From: Ophiura sarsii
Taxonomy: Eukaryota; Echinodermata; Ophiuroidea; Amphilepidida; Ophiuridae
Direction: 5' to 3'
Assembly: GCA_035610835.1 (NCBI GenBank)
Contig: CM069457.1
Span: 15,904,149 to 15,968,148 of the forward strand
DNA length: 64,000 nt
The translations under genes were made by a program, and so were the position numbers. This document shows positions 1 through 11,350 of this stretch, piece by piece (position 1 is the stretch's first letter; each line of letters starts with the position of its first letter). The notes beneath the pieces were generated by a model. The model was not told the DNA's origin. It was given only the letters and a program-made list of their open reading frames with translations, and ran no database searches.

Positions 1-1337
1 GTACTTAAGCGTGGCACCCCCTCTTGCTCACGATGTAAAGCTAACCAAAATAAGTTTATTGGATCTTATAATTATTATCATGAAACACTATGGGTTTGAG
101 ATTTGTTGTAGTGTCCTATTTTAAAAGAAATAATAATCACAGCCCGTGATTATGTAAAATAATTTCGCTGAATATAGTATATTGCTGTAATATGTCATCG
201 ATCCATTGACTATGGAAAATTCAGTGTATTTTATGGTGGCGTTGCCATCCACGATCAGCGTCACTAAGCTTAGCTGTACACAAAATCCCTTTTTGTTTTG
301 CCTATCACGCATTTTGAATGGACTTATGTTAAAATGTTGCAACAAACCACATTAAAACTCCCCAATCTGGCTAAAATAATTATCGTATATAATATACGTG
401 TAGACACTTTATTTGACACCATACATATATTTTTAAGACCTGTTGATAGAAAGATATTGAGGGGTTCGTTATAGTATTTTCATACATTAATCACACTCCC
501 TCCTAATCTAAAAATTAAATCACCCCGATAAATAAAACAGCAGTACACGCGTTAAACATTTAAAATGTTTGTCTTCATATAAACAAATAATTTATTTATC
601 AAAAAAAAATATAAATAAAAATGAATACTCGATATAATAATATAAGGCAGTCAAATTAATTCCTGACATAAGAATATTCAAAACGGTAAATTGTATAATT
701 CATGTAATATTATAAACTATATTGCACACATAAATGAGATTGTTTTAGTCTCCGTAATCAATTATCTTCTACTTTCTCTGGAATATCTATCAACCAAGAG
801 TTCCGAATGCGAATGTCTCATCAAAGCCTGTATTAAATAAAACTAACAATTAGCCCTTTACGTATATGTTGTGACGCCGTTTTACTATCTATTCTAGATA
901 TTTCAATTCCTTTCATTTAGGCCACGATTGACTGGAACTGGCAACACTGTTCGGCCGTGTCGAAAACTCATTTTGATATTGGCCACGCTAACATTGACCA
1001 GTTCCTGTCGACGCATTACGCTGAGAAGTCATGTAATAATTTACTCTATTCAAGATTATTCCCCACGTGCGGGTTTCTGATATTTACACAGAAACTCAGA
1101 TTGCAGCGATGTCAATTCAGTTATGATTTAGTAAAAGATTGCTGGGTGTGCCATGTATGATATCTGAGTAAGTGAACCGTTCATTTATTAATAAATAACA
1201 TTATATATATATAGTAAACTTAAAAAGCTTGTCCGTTATGATTATTCTGTGTGTTTTGGTCCCCTCTCCGCTTTGCGAGTTATACCCCAGTCACGTCATA
1301 AAATATACATGTATAATCATGGCAAGTCAAGTTGAAA

Positions 1338-1356
1338 GCTGTCTACGGTAGATAGC
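1338..1356. repeat. imperfect palindrome, CTATCT-type hairpin
   Basis: The sequence GCTGTCTACGGTAGATAGC is a near-perfect palindrome with one G/T wobble pair. A perfect version lies 130 bp downstream, and relatives with the pattern CTATCT-N5-AGATAG occur twice in every 2.77-kb unit on the right side of the window. Confidence 0.7.
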
Positions 1357-1467
1357 AGTCACGTAAACAATGATGTATATTCGGAATATATCATTAATAC
1401 GTTTTAGTTGACTTAATTGTAGATGTCAACGTGACCAATAAATGGACTTGGCATGGTAGGGTCCAGT

Positions 1468-1486
1468 GCTATCTACGGTAGATAGC
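1468..1486. repeat. perfect palindrome, CTATCT-type hairpin
   Basis: GCTATCTACGGTAGATAGC has two 9-base complementary arms around a single central G. It matches the palindrome at 1338-1356 except for one base. Such short palindromes are often the ends or centres of foldback elements, but no larger element boundary is visible around it. Confidence 0.75.
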
Positions 1487-2617
1487 AACCTTGCGAGCCT
1501 CTTTACATTATATAGTTAGTTTTTTAGTATTTTCAAAAGAGATTAGCAGACAAACTCACCTGTACATCATTATACGTGTAAAGTATGTAATATTCTATAC
1601 ATGTTATGAAATACGCCGTGATAGATATAGTTCAACAGGTCTGTAATTCAAACAATAATAAACATGTTTGAGCTTTTTTTTCGAATGACATGATGTTGGC
1701 TTACTTCTCAAACATTTTATAAACATCAAATGAATGACTAAATTGAATTGAAGTACGTGTACCTAAGTTTGTCAGCATCCTTTAAATACTAAATAATTTA
1801 TAACGTTGAAATACAAGGCCAAATAAAAATAACAACGAGTTTCTCGTCCTAATTTTTGAAAAAGGAGGATGGGGTCACTTTAAAAAAAATAAACAATGCG
1901 AAATCACAAAATACCAGCATGGTGTTGCCTAATTGACTGCGTAACTTAAAGAAATACTTTAACAAAATATCGGAAATAATAATTTAGAAATTACATAACA
2001 TGCGTGTTGCGGGTTAGCTCTAGTTGCGGGTGTGTTTTTATTCAAGGAACTCAAAGGTTGCCCTATAATCTTTCAAAAAATGATCAAAATATAATTTTCC
2101 AAAAATCTGAATACAATGTATAGGCCCTAGGCCTACGTGGCATTTTATCGTCTGATTTTTATAAATACTGAAAATTAGATGCTGGTAATTAGGATTGAAC
2201 TGGCAATACAATACTAATAATTGTTTACATTATACTGGCCTAATACCCTAGATTTTATGAATTCGATTTACCTCTTAGTTCGTCTCGATAAACTGGGAGT
2301 CTGAATAGGCGTACACATCGCTAATGTAGCAGTATATCAGAAGACGGTCTGCGTCGTATCCTCAGAGGAATGCATGTTAGTCTACTGATCCCAATGTACC
2401 ATTATTACTGGGCCCCAGTATTGAATCATTGAATTCGCTGATCAGCTCATGCCGGAAGAAATGTCCCAACATACTCGTTCATTTGACTAAGGTCACTATC
2501 ACTGCACTGTCAAGTGTGCTATGGTTGATCGATAGAGAACTTTATTAGACAGACGCGATTATGACAAAGCTGTAATCCGTATATAAGTTCGTATCGTTGG
2601 GACTTTAATCAAGAAAT

Positions 2618-2885
2618 GCCGGGAAAATATTGTCATCTCCTCTATCACACGTCGCTGTGCGTGCGTTAAGGTATGCCGAAGGTGAACTTTGGCTCTTAGT
2701 TTCGAGGTCATCATAAAACAGGCATCGACCTTGAAGCTGAGAATTCGCGCAGCCGGGAAAATATTCTAATCTCCTCTATTACACGTCGCTGTGCGTGCGT
2801 TAAGGTATGCCGAAGGTGAACTTTGGCTCTTAGTTTCGAGGTCATCATAAAACAGGCATCGACCTTGAAGCTGAGAATTCGCGCA
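2618..2885 (+). repeat. 134-bp tandem duplication, two copies
   Basis: Copy 1 (2618-2751) and copy 2 (2752-2885) both begin GCCGGGAAAATATT and end with AATTCGCGCA. They differ by only a few substitutions near their starts (TGTCATCTCC versus CTAATCTCC, CACACG versus TACACG). The duplication is recent and shows no coding signal. Confidence 0.9.
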
Positions 2886-3035
2886 GTCCAATAACTCTAA
2901 ACACAGGGGGTGTGACCTATATTAACCTCGGTACCAGACCCCGGTATACACTATATCAGGGATTCACCATTATTCTTTAAGTGGGACTGTAGGATGTTGG
3001 GTTCAGGTGGAATATTTATTAGCCTCAAGGCGAGT

Positions 3036-3080
3036 CCATGGCAGGTAGTACATGTAGCAAGAGCTTACTACCTGCCATGG
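3036..3080. repeat. 15-bp-stem hairpin
   Basis: CCATGGCAGGTAGTA at 3036-3050 is perfectly complementary to TACTACCTGCCATGG at 3066-3080, leaving a 15-base loop. The stem has no mismatches. It is too short for a typical microRNA precursor. A small foldback transposon remnant is the more likely explanation, but no target-site duplication is evident. Confidence 0.75.
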
Positions 3081-3360
3081 TATTTCTTTTGGGTTGGGTG
3101 GGCAAAGTTTGGTTATTTATTTATCAGTATTATAGGCGAAGCTTTTTGTGCTGGTATTTTATAACAAACTTCCTACAACCCTCACCCCCTTAAAGTCTAA
3201 TGGAATATTCAGCTTTACAAATAAATTACACGCGTACAAGAAATCAGGATATGTGGCAACAGTGTTGATGGAATAAGCCATAACGCAAATATAACACTTG
3301 AAGTTGAAGACAATAGCCAGACAATTGGTATGGCTTACCGAATTGACTACATATCACAAA

Positions 3361-3617
3361 ATGCGCCCAACACCGCAGAAAATCCACTCAAAAAAGCGAT
3401 GGTGGTCTCGGGGGTGGTCTATGCGTTCTTGAAACATTCATAGGCAGATGTGCTGCACGTACAGCTACAATATTTGATTTAGATCAGTATGATTCTTTAC
3501 TATTGCCATTTATACTTCTGTATATTGATTGCATATTTTATCATTTTATTTTATTTTTCATAATTGTATTTTATAGCCGAATTCGCCAAGTTAGTACGCT
3601 AGTACAGTTGGGCGCAT
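3361..3617. repeat. cassette with inverted ATGCGCCCAAC ends, copy 1
   Basis: The segment starts with ATGCGCCCAAC and ends with its exact reverse complement GTTGGGCGCAT, so it has 11-bp inverted ends around ~235 bp of AT-rich sequence. Its inner landmarks (GCGTTCTTGAAACATT near the left end, ATTCGCCAAGTT near the right end) recur in the cassette that follows. It resembles a short non-autonomous DNA element that duplicated in tandem; no target-site duplication was established. Confidence 0.6.
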
Positions 3618-3667
3618 GGGTATAGCAGTCCTGATACTCGAGCCGACGAAATTGACTCATACACAAA

Positions 3668-3874
3668 ACGCGCCCAACATCGAGGAAAATCGGTCTGCAT
3701 GCGTTCTTGAAACATTAATTTCGATCTTTATGATTGTTATTAATGTTTATATTTCTGTATACTTCTGTATATTGTTTCCATATTTTATGATTTTATATTA
3801 TTTTACTTTTATTTTTCATAATGGTAAATATCTTATCGGCTGAAATCGCCAAGTTGGCGTACAGTTGGGCGCAT
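3668..3874. repeat. cassette with inverted GCGCCCAAC ends, copy 2
   Basis: A diverged relative of the cassette at 3361-3617 in the same orientation. It carries GCGCCCAAC near 3670 and GTTGGGCGC at 3864-3872, and shares the GCGTTCTTGAAACATT and ATCGCCAAGTTGG landmarks. It is about 50 bp shorter than copy 1. The two together are an old tandem duplication. Confidence 0.6.
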
Positions 3875-3902
3875 GGATATAGCAACACTGAATGTATCTA
3901 TA

Positions 3903-4735
3903 CAATTATCATGATTATGAACATTGTCACGCGCGAGAAGCTATCACCATTTTGGCCCGAGGGGGGGGGGGGGGTACTTAATTAATGACTAGATTGTCAT
4001 CGCGCACGGGAAGCTACAGCCATTCTTGCCGGGGGGTGGGGCACTCATATGCCGTATCTACGAAGGCTTATATGTAGCACAGCAAATATTTGAAGCGGTC
4101 TATAAGAATAGTCTTAGAAATTCGGAACTTAGCTGGTATTTTTTATTGATTGGCAACAACAAAAATACAATATACGAAACCAGTCCCAACTGAATGGCAA
4201 AAAAATAGGTTAAAGGCTGTTTTTCTCAAGAAAAAAAAATATAGGTCTCAAGAACTGGGTTTTTTCCTCAATCCAGTCATTCATTGTTGTCAAGGCCTAA
4301 CAGTTATGGGTATAGTTCACAGCATATTGTGCGTCTAAAATAAGACTAACCATTAGAGCTATGCAACTCAAACTTTGGAACACCACTTTTATAAGGATGA
4401 CCTTTCATGTAGAATAAAAAACTTCAAGTTGAAAATCGGAACATCTACCTTTAAGATAAGAAGGCGCGCTATCATTGAATCATTGAATTAGTTGTTATCA
4501 CTTAATTTTGAGAACAAAATCCAATTCAAATTTTGCTGTCTATTCAGCTGTATATGGTCATATTTTTTAACCAGAGCTCAATTGTGTTGCACTAGCACGG
4601 AGAGGCAGACGGGAGTATGCATAACTGAATTCTACCTTAACTTTTTGGTAAAGATCGTTAGTGTCAATTCCACGTGGTTTATAGAACCGGAGATGTATCT
4701 TTAATAGTGACATTAGAACACTTTAGACCCCGTGC
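3903..4735 (+). repeat. long block A, copy 1, of the nested repeat
   Basis: This block begins around ATTATCATGATTATGAACA, contains two poly-G runs (14 G at 3961-3974), and continues through CAGTCCCAACTGAATGGC, an AAAACTTCAAGTTGAAAATC segment and TTTTAACCAGAGCTCAATTG. It recurs nearly unchanged at 7373-8200 and without its first part at 6431-7030. A short open stretch near 4492-4704 is present in all three copies, but it lacks an ATG start and resembles no protein I know. Confidence 0.85.
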
Positions 4736-6165
4736 CTACCGAGAGAGAGGGGGGGGGGGGGGGCGGAAGTATGCAGACATTAAAGATCATTAGTGTCCGT
4801 TTAACACTTTCCACGCGGCATGCGTCTGTAGACGACATTCCAAAAGTTCACAAAATGTCTAAAAATGACATATTGTATCAATTCCACGTGGAGATGTATA
4901 CTAATGACATGTTAGAACATTGTAGACCCCGTGCCGTAACGAGAAGGGGGGGGGGGGGGGCGGGGAAGTATGCAGAACCTAATTCAACGTTAAATATTTA
5001 GTAAAGATCATTAGTGTCATTAACACTTTCTACGCGGCATGCGTCTGTAGACGACATTCCAAAAGTTCACAAAATGTCTAAAAATGACATATTGTATCAA
5101 TTCCACGTGGAGATGTATCTGTACTAATGACATTTTAGAACATTGTAGACCCCGTGCCGTACCGAGAAGGGGGTGGGGCGGAAGTATGCAGAACTTAATT
5201 CAACGTTAAATATTTAGTAAAGATCATTAGTGTCATTAACACTTTCTACGCGGCATGCGTCTGTAGACGACATTCCAAAAGTTCACAAAATGTCTAAAAA
5301 GGACATACGGTATTGTATCAATTCGATCCACGTGAAGATGCATCTTTTACTAATGACATTTTAGAACATTGTAGACCCCGTGCCGTAACGAGAAGGGGGG
5401 GGGGGGGGCGGGGAAGTATGCAGAACCTAATTCAACGTTAAATATTTAGTAAAGATCATTAGTGTCATTAACACTTTCTACGCGGCATGCGTCTGTAGAC
5501 GACATTCCAAAATGTCACAAAATGTCTAAAAAATAACATATTGTATCACTTTTCCACGTGGAGATGTATCTTTGCTAATGACATTTTACTTAGAACATTA
5601 ACCCCAAGTGCATTATTGAGGGGGGGGGGGGCGGAAGTATGCAGAAATAATTCAACCTTAAATCATGTAAATATTTAGTAAAGATCATTAGTGTCATTAA
5701 CACTTTCCACGCGGCATGCGTCTGTAGACGACATTCCAAAAGTTCACAAAATGTCTAAAAATGACATATTGTATCAATTCCACGTGGAGATGTATCTGTA
5801 CTAATGACATTTTAGAACATTGTAGACCCCGTGCCGTACCGAGAAGGGGGGGGGGGGGGGGCGGAAGTATGCAGAACTTAATTCAACGTTACATATTTAG
5901 TAAAGATCATTAGTGTCATTAACACTTTCCACGCGGCATGCGTCTGTAGACGACATTCCAAAAGTTCACAAAATGTTTAAAAAGGACATTGTATCAAATC
6001 GATCCACGTGATCCACGTGAAGATGCATCTTTACTAATGACATTTTAGAACTGTATAGACCCCGTGCCATACCGAGAGGGGGTGTGGGGCTGAAGTATGC
6101 AGAACTTAATTCAACCTGAATTGTTTAGTAAAGATCATTAGTGTCAATTCCACGTGGTTAACTAC
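4736..6165 (+). repeat. ~220-bp poly-G minisatellite, six units
   Basis: The core CGCGGCATGCGTCTGTAGAC occurs near 4813, 5032, 5250, 5480, 5710 and 5931, giving a period of about 218-231 bp. Each unit runs from ATTAGTGTCATTAACACTTTC through the core, GACATTCCAAAAGTTCACA, a TCCACGTGG E-box-like palindrome and GACCCCGTGCC to a G run of up to about 16 bases, then CGGAAGTATGCAGAA. Unit lengths vary mostly through the G runs and small insertions. No coding potential is apparent; glycine-rich frames come from the G runs. Confidence 0.9.
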
Positions 6166-6430
6166 CGGTTCTGGCATGTAATACTAATAACAATGTAACA
6201 AACCACCTTTATGGAAACTGAAGTAATAAAACATGACCATTTACAAATACAAACCAACATTCGATCTAAACAGTACGGCCTTTCAAACGGTGTTATGCAT
6301 ATGACTGTGGTCCATCATGACAATTAGACAAAAACATTAACATTTGTTTTACTTGTATATAGCACACAAATTCCTTAATTGCAATATTGTTCTTGTAAAC
6401 AGATTTAGAATATAGTTATAAGCTATAGTT
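6166..6430. other. unique spacer inside the nested repeat
   Basis: About 265 bp of AT-rich sequence with no similarity noticed to block A or to the minisatellite. It separates the six-unit minisatellite from the second copy of block A. No gene or RNA feature was seen. Confidence 0.6.
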
Positions 6431-7030
6431 TACAATATACGAAACCAGTCCCAACTGAATGGCAAAAAAATAGGTTAAAGGCTGTTTTTCTCAAGTAAAA
6501 AAATATATAGGTCTCAAGAACTGGGTTTTTTCCTCCTCAATCCAGTCATTCATTGTTGTCAAGGCCTAACAGTTATGGGTATAGTTCGCAGCATCTTGTG
6601 CGTCTAAAATAAGACTAACCATTAGCTGATTAGAGCTATGCAACTCAAACTTTGGAACACCACTTTTATAAGGATGACCTTTCATGTAGAATAGAAAACT
6701 TCAAGTTGAAAATCGGAACATCTACCTTTAAGATAAGAAGGCGCGCTATCATTGAATCATTGAATTAGTTGTTATCACTTAATTTTGAGAACAAAATCCA
6801 ATTCAAATTTTGCTGTCTATTCAGCTGTATATGGTCATATTTTTTAACCAGAGCTCAATTGTGTTTGTGTTGCACTAGCACGGAGAGGCAGACGGGAGTA
6901 TGCAGAACTGAATTCTACCTTAACTTTTTGGTAAAGATCGTTAGTGTCAATTCCACGTGGTTTATAGAACCGGAGATGTATCTTTAATCATTTGTTAATA
7001 GTGACATTAGAACACTTTAGACCCCGTGCC
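6431..7030 (+). repeat. block A, copy 2 (5' truncated)
   Basis: It starts at the ACAATATACGAAACCAGTCC landmark, so the GATTATGAACATTGTC part and first poly-G runs of copies 1 and 3 are absent. The rest follows copy 1 closely, with small insertions such as an extra TGTGTT near 6864 and a short extra stretch before the terminal repeat junction. Confidence 0.85.
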
Positions 7031-7372
7031 TACCGAGAAAGAGAGGGGGGGGGGGGGTGGCGGAAGTATGCAGACCTTAAAGATCATTAGCGTCCGTTTA
7101 ACACTTTCCACGCGGCATGCGTCTGTAGACGACATTCCAAAAGTTTTAAAAAATGTCTAAAAAATAACATATTGTATCACTTTTCCACGTGGAGATGTAT
7201 CTTTACTAATGACATTTTAGAACATTGGAGACCCCGAGTGCCTTATTGAGAGAGAGATGTGGGGGGGGGGGGGGGCGGAAGTAAGCAGAATTAATTCAAC
7301 CTTAAATCATGTAAATATTTAGTAAAGATCATTAGTGTCAACACTTTTCCACGCGGCATGCGTAAAGTACTT
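7031..7372 (+). repeat. poly-G minisatellite, about 1.5 units
   Basis: One full unit with the core near 7110, then a second unit cut just after its core near 7352, where the sequence jumps (CATGCGTAAAGTACTT) into block A copy 3. That junction is a recombination breakpoint within the GCATGCG core. Confidence 0.8.
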
Positions 7373-8200
7373 ACTATTATCATGATTATGAACATTGTCA
7401 CGCACGAGAAGCTATCACCATTTTGGCCCGGGGAGGGGGGGGGGGGGGGGTACTTAAGTAATGACTAGATTGTCATCGCGCACGGGAAGCTACAGCCATT
7501 CTTGCCGGGGGGGCACTCATATGCCGTATCTACGTAGGCTTATATGTTAGCACAGCAAATATTTGAAGGTCTATAAGAATAGTCTTAGAAATTCGGAACT
7601 TAGCTGGTATTTTTTATTGATTGGCAAAAAATAATACAATATACGAAACCAGTCCCAACTGAATGGCAAAAAATAGGTTAAAGGCTGTTTTTCATAAGAA
7701 AAAAGTAGGTCTCAAGAACTGGGTTTTTTTCCTCCTCAATCCAGTCATTCATTGTTGTCAAGGCCTACAGTTATGGGTATAGTTCACAGCATCTTGTGCG
7801 TCTAAAATAAGACTAACCATTAGAGCTATGCAACTCAAACTTTGGAACACGACTTTTTTAAGGATAACCTTTCATGTAGAATAGAAAACTTCAAGTTGAA
7901 AATCGGAACATCTACCTTTAAGATAAGAAGGCGCGCTATCATTGAATCATTGAATTAGTTGTTATCACTTAATTTTGAGAACAAAATTCAATTCAAATTT
8001 TGCTGTCTATTCAGCTGTATATGGTCATATTTTTTAACCAGAGCTCAATTGTGTTGCACTAGCACGGAGAGGCAGACGGGAGTATGCAGAACTGAATTCT
8101 ACCTTAACTTTTTGGTAAAGATCGTTAGTGTCAATTCCACGTGGTTTATAGAACCGGAGATGTATCTTTAATAGTGACATTAGAACACTTTAGACCCCGT
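7373..8200 (+). repeat. block A, copy 3
   Basis: A near-complete repeat of 3903-4735, starting with ATTATCATGATTATGAACA and including the poly-G run near 7437-7450 and the downstream landmarks in the same order. It differs from copy 1 by scattered substitutions and small indels. Confidence 0.85.
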
Positions 8201-8791
8201 GCCTACCGAGAGGGGGGGGGGGGGGGGGGGTGGGCGGAAGTATGCAGAACTTAATTCAACCTTAAAGATCATTAGCAATAAGTGTCCGTTTAACACTTTC
8301 CACGCGGCATGCGTCTGTAGACGACGTTCCAAAAGTTTTAAAAAATGTCTAAAAAATAACATATTGTATCACTTTTCCACGTGGAGATGTATCTTTACTA
8401 ATGACATTTTAGAACATTGGAGACCCCAAGTGCCTTATTGAGAGAGGGGGGGGGGGGGGGGGCAGAAGTATGCAGAATTAATTCAATCTTAAATCATGTA
8501 AATATTTAGTAAAGATCATTAGTGTCAACACTTTTCCACGCGGCATGCGTCTAGACGACATTCCAAAAGTTCACAAAATGTCTAAAAATGACATACCGTA
8601 TTGTATCAATTCCACGTGGAGATGTTTCTTTACTAATGACATTTTAGAACATTGTAGACCCCGTGCCGTACCGAGAAAGGGGCGGAAGTATGCAGAACTT
8701 AATTCAACGTTGAATATTTAGTAAAGATCATTAGTGTCATTAACACTTTCTACGCGGCATGCGTCTGTAGACGACATTCCAAAAGTTCACA
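8201..8791 (+). repeat. poly-G minisatellite, three units up to the gap
   Basis: Cores lie near 8301, 8538 and 8750. The first unit carries the longest G run of the window (19 G, 8212-8230). The last unit is interrupted by the assembly gap directly after AAAAGTTCACA, so the true repeat count is unknown. Confidence 0.85.
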
Positions 8792-8891
8792 NNNNNNNNN
8801 NNNNNNNNNNNNNNNNNNNNNNNNNNNNNNNNNNNNNNNNNNNNNNNNNNNNNNNNNNNNNNNNNNNNNNNNNNNNNNNNNNNNNNNNNNN
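8792..8891. other. assembly gap (100 N)
   Basis: Exactly 100 unknown bases, the conventional length for a gap of unknown size. It falls inside the poly-G minisatellite, so collapsed or missing repeat units are likely here. Confidence 0.98.
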
Positions 8892-9380
8892 ACAAAGAGG
8901 AAAAGCAAATGTAGGCAAATCATATCCATCTACATCTGAACCTGGTCAGCGGCAACAATGTCACCCCCTATAGCAGTCTGCCCTATAATTTTGTGAGGAA
9001 AACGCCCTCTTGACAGTCGATCGCCGAAGATGGGAGGCTTACAGAGGGCGCTCACATTGTCTTGAAAGTGGTCAGACGATAGTGGTCACGATTTGCCTAA
9101 GTATTTGCAATTCGCATTGGTTTGAAACGTATGCGCGAATACTCATAAAAAATTCTAAATATCACATTCCTAGGTACAACTAAATTAAATAATCCCAAAA
9201 CCAATGGAGTTGGATAACCAACTCCACTCTAAGTGTCCTTTCTTTTAATTTTTGTAAGCCTTAAATAACAGTTCTTGAACATCGGGTCAAAAGGCTATCT
9301 GTCTCTCCGTGCGAGTGAATGTACGGCCCGCGATTATAAGACGCGCCAGCGGTTTTTGACGCACGCATGCCTTACACATA
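8892..9380. other. non-coding sequence with a small hairpin
   Basis: No gene was recognised. TGGAGTTGG at 9205-9213 and CCAACTCCA at 9218-9226 form a perfect 9-bp stem with a 4-base loop. This segment does not continue the minisatellite, so the right edge of that array lies inside the gap. Confidence 0.5.
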
Positions 9381-9451
9381 CAGTGGCGGCGCCATGGTGG
9401 GTGGGGGGGGGGGGGAATTTGCTCCCCCCCCCCCCCCAAAAAAAAAAAAAA
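9381..9451 (+). mobile_element. hAT-like terminus with poly-G/poly-C hairpin
   Basis: The sequence opens with CAGTGGCGGCG, which fits the CAGNGGCG ends typical of many hAT transposons. A 13-base G run (9403-9415) and a 14-base C run (9424-9437) can pair as a hairpin, followed by a run of 14 A. A matching CGCCACTG end and an 8-bp target duplication were not found, so this is at best one end of a degraded element. Confidence 0.4.
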
Positions 9452-10726
9452 CTTTCAGGTACAGCCTCCGTAAAACAGCCGTAACTTCTTCAATATTCAT
9501 TTAATCTTTATAAACGTATAGGCCGACACATTTTTTGCAGAAAAGGGTTCAATGAATCCAACCATGATAATGAAATTGACCATTTTGGAAAAAATTATAA
9601 AAAACACATTTTTTGACCCATTTTAGGTGTGGAAAAGATAACTCAAAATATATTTTGTTAAATGTTGTCATACTAGTTTTATGATAATAATCCTGATAAC
9701 ATTCGGAAATATTACCATCGCCGCCTTACCAACCGCGAAAGCGTCGAACCGCACTTTTTAGTTGTCTCATATTTTTATTTTGCTCAAAACAAAAGACATA
9801 CAAATTACAATGCAACTACAGTAATAATTATTATATAACACATACACATGTTATACCTGTCATTTGATTGGTGGACACAGCATCATAGACATAAAAATAT
9901 TCAGACTATTTCCTCAATATTTCACAGGAGGGGGAACATATCCAATAAAAGTACTATTTTCCTGTGGTGAGAGCTTTATAACATGGGTATTTAGGATACC
10001 TATATTTGCTAACTAACGGCCTATATAAATCTCTCATTAAACCGTTCTGCGAGTACAAATGTATTCAATTAATGTAGTGCATACAACTGGATACACAGGG
10101 GTCTCCATGATAACCGATAAACAATGCAAAACACATTAAGTATGTGTTTTTTTGTTTTCCAGTTCAAGACGTTTGCATTTCTTTTAATTGAAAAACTAAA
10201 AGTACCTTAAAACGTTTTTCTTTCCCAAATAAACTATTAACAATCGGATGAAAGTAATTGCAATTGAGATATATAATGTAAGGTGTAAATAAATCACCCT
10301 CTCAACACCCCTCCCCAAAATAATGGACAATTCCAGAAAGAAACCTATTTAGTCAAGTTAAGAAGCCTGGCATACCAAGACAACGGAAAACAGCAAAGAG
10401 ACCCTATACATTTACATCAGCCTTCAATGGCCATGGACATAACCCACAACTCATCAATTTTCCATTTGTGATTATTACAGGTATCCCAGATCTTTCCTTA
10501 TTTTGCTTATATTTATTGAATGTCATCTTATAGATGATGATGGTTGCTTATGCTACATAAATATTACATTTGCCTATTTCCTCCAAAATTGTCCTGATGG
10601 AACGTCATTTAGGATGTCTTAACTTAATGGTGGTCTAAACTGTTATTAGGTCGAAGATCATTCTTCATATGTGTGGGCTACCCTACGAAGCGGTCTACGG
10701 TTAATCCTTCCCCGATCCTCCATTTA
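9452..10726. other. non-coding sequence, nothing recognised
   Basis: About 1.3 kb of AT-rich DNA without a convincing open reading frame, RNA gene or repeat. Short stretches on either strand could be exons of an unrecognised gene, but no conserved protein motif was seen. Confidence 0.5.
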
Positions 10727-10950
10727 GGGAATGGTTCCATTTCGAGACTCGATGAGGTTCTTTATCGAGTCTGATTTGAGGAAACAAATATCGAGCCTCG
10801 TATCGAGCAGCAAGAGATTATTTATCGAGCAGCCTAATATCCCTTGTCAAAATATAACGAAGGAATTATAGTGGTGCGGTATCGTGTAATATATTTTAAT
10901 TGTTGTCTCGTCGTATCGAGTACTCGATACGATCTCAATACCAGTCTCGA
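10727..10950 (+). mobile_element. fragment of a Harbinger-like MITE, left end
   Basis: GGGAATGGTTCCATTTCGAG directly follows TTA (10724-10726) and resembles the terminus of the complete MITE at 15833-16323 (GGGAGCAGTTCCATTT, also after TTA). It is followed by several copies of TATCGAG in both orientations, mirroring the TATCGCG motifs of the other element. No right-hand GGAACC...CCC end was found, so the right boundary given is only where the TCGAG motifs stop. The family assignment is inferred from the 3-bp TTA flank. Confidence 0.45.
10911..10932. repeat. 22-bp perfect palindrome
   Basis: The sequence is centred on TATCGAGTACTCGATA and remains exactly self-complementary for 11 bases each side of the centre. 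It lies among other TCGAG motifs of the presumed MITE fragment and is likely part of that element's subterminal repeat structure. Confidence 0.8.
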
Positions 10951-11350
10951 TAAGATAGTCATAAACATAACATTATTATCCTTTGTATAATTGCTTACAG
11001 GGGACTAGGCTACATTATAATATAACTAAAGTCATTATTCATTGTATGGTTGCATTATGACGCGTATAGAGAGCGATGATGTTTCATATTTCGAAAAAGG
11101 TGACGAAAAAGAAACCCTGTTCTACGGGCAAACGGACCTCTTAGGTTGGGTCTGTTGGTCTGGCATGTTTTCCTTCTTCTTTCATTCTTTGTTCAAATTG
11201 AAGGTAAAATCAAAAAATCTTTAAAACATTTGTCACATTTGTTTATGCAAAATGGGTCGATCGGGCCCGTAGAACAGGGTGGGTTTTTTCCGTCGCCTAA
11301 TGGTATACATAGAGTAACATTTCATGGTTATTTAACATGTTTAATACAAC

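Larger units (their letters stand above)
1..2617. other. AT-rich non-coding DNA
   Basis: No reading frame of convincing length or composition, no RNA gene and no complete transposon was recognised here. The only structure seen is a pair of CTATCT...AGATAG palindromes near 1.34 and 1.47 kb, listed separately. It is probably intergenic or intronic, but nothing in the sequence decides between the two. Confidence 0.6.

Noticed and set aside
3616..3843. Frame with hydrophobic C-terminus, a possible small membrane protein
   Set aside because: Its hydrophobic stretch is encoded by T-rich sequence in one of the inverted-end cassettes and is not kept in the sister cassette.
4492..4704. 70-codon frame present three times in block A
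   Set aside because: No ATG start and no recognisable motif; the recurrence follows from duplication of the whole block.
4736..8791. CRISPR array
   Set aside because: The repeat units are ~220 bp with similar rather than unique intervening sequence, and the context is eukaryotic; no cas genes are present.
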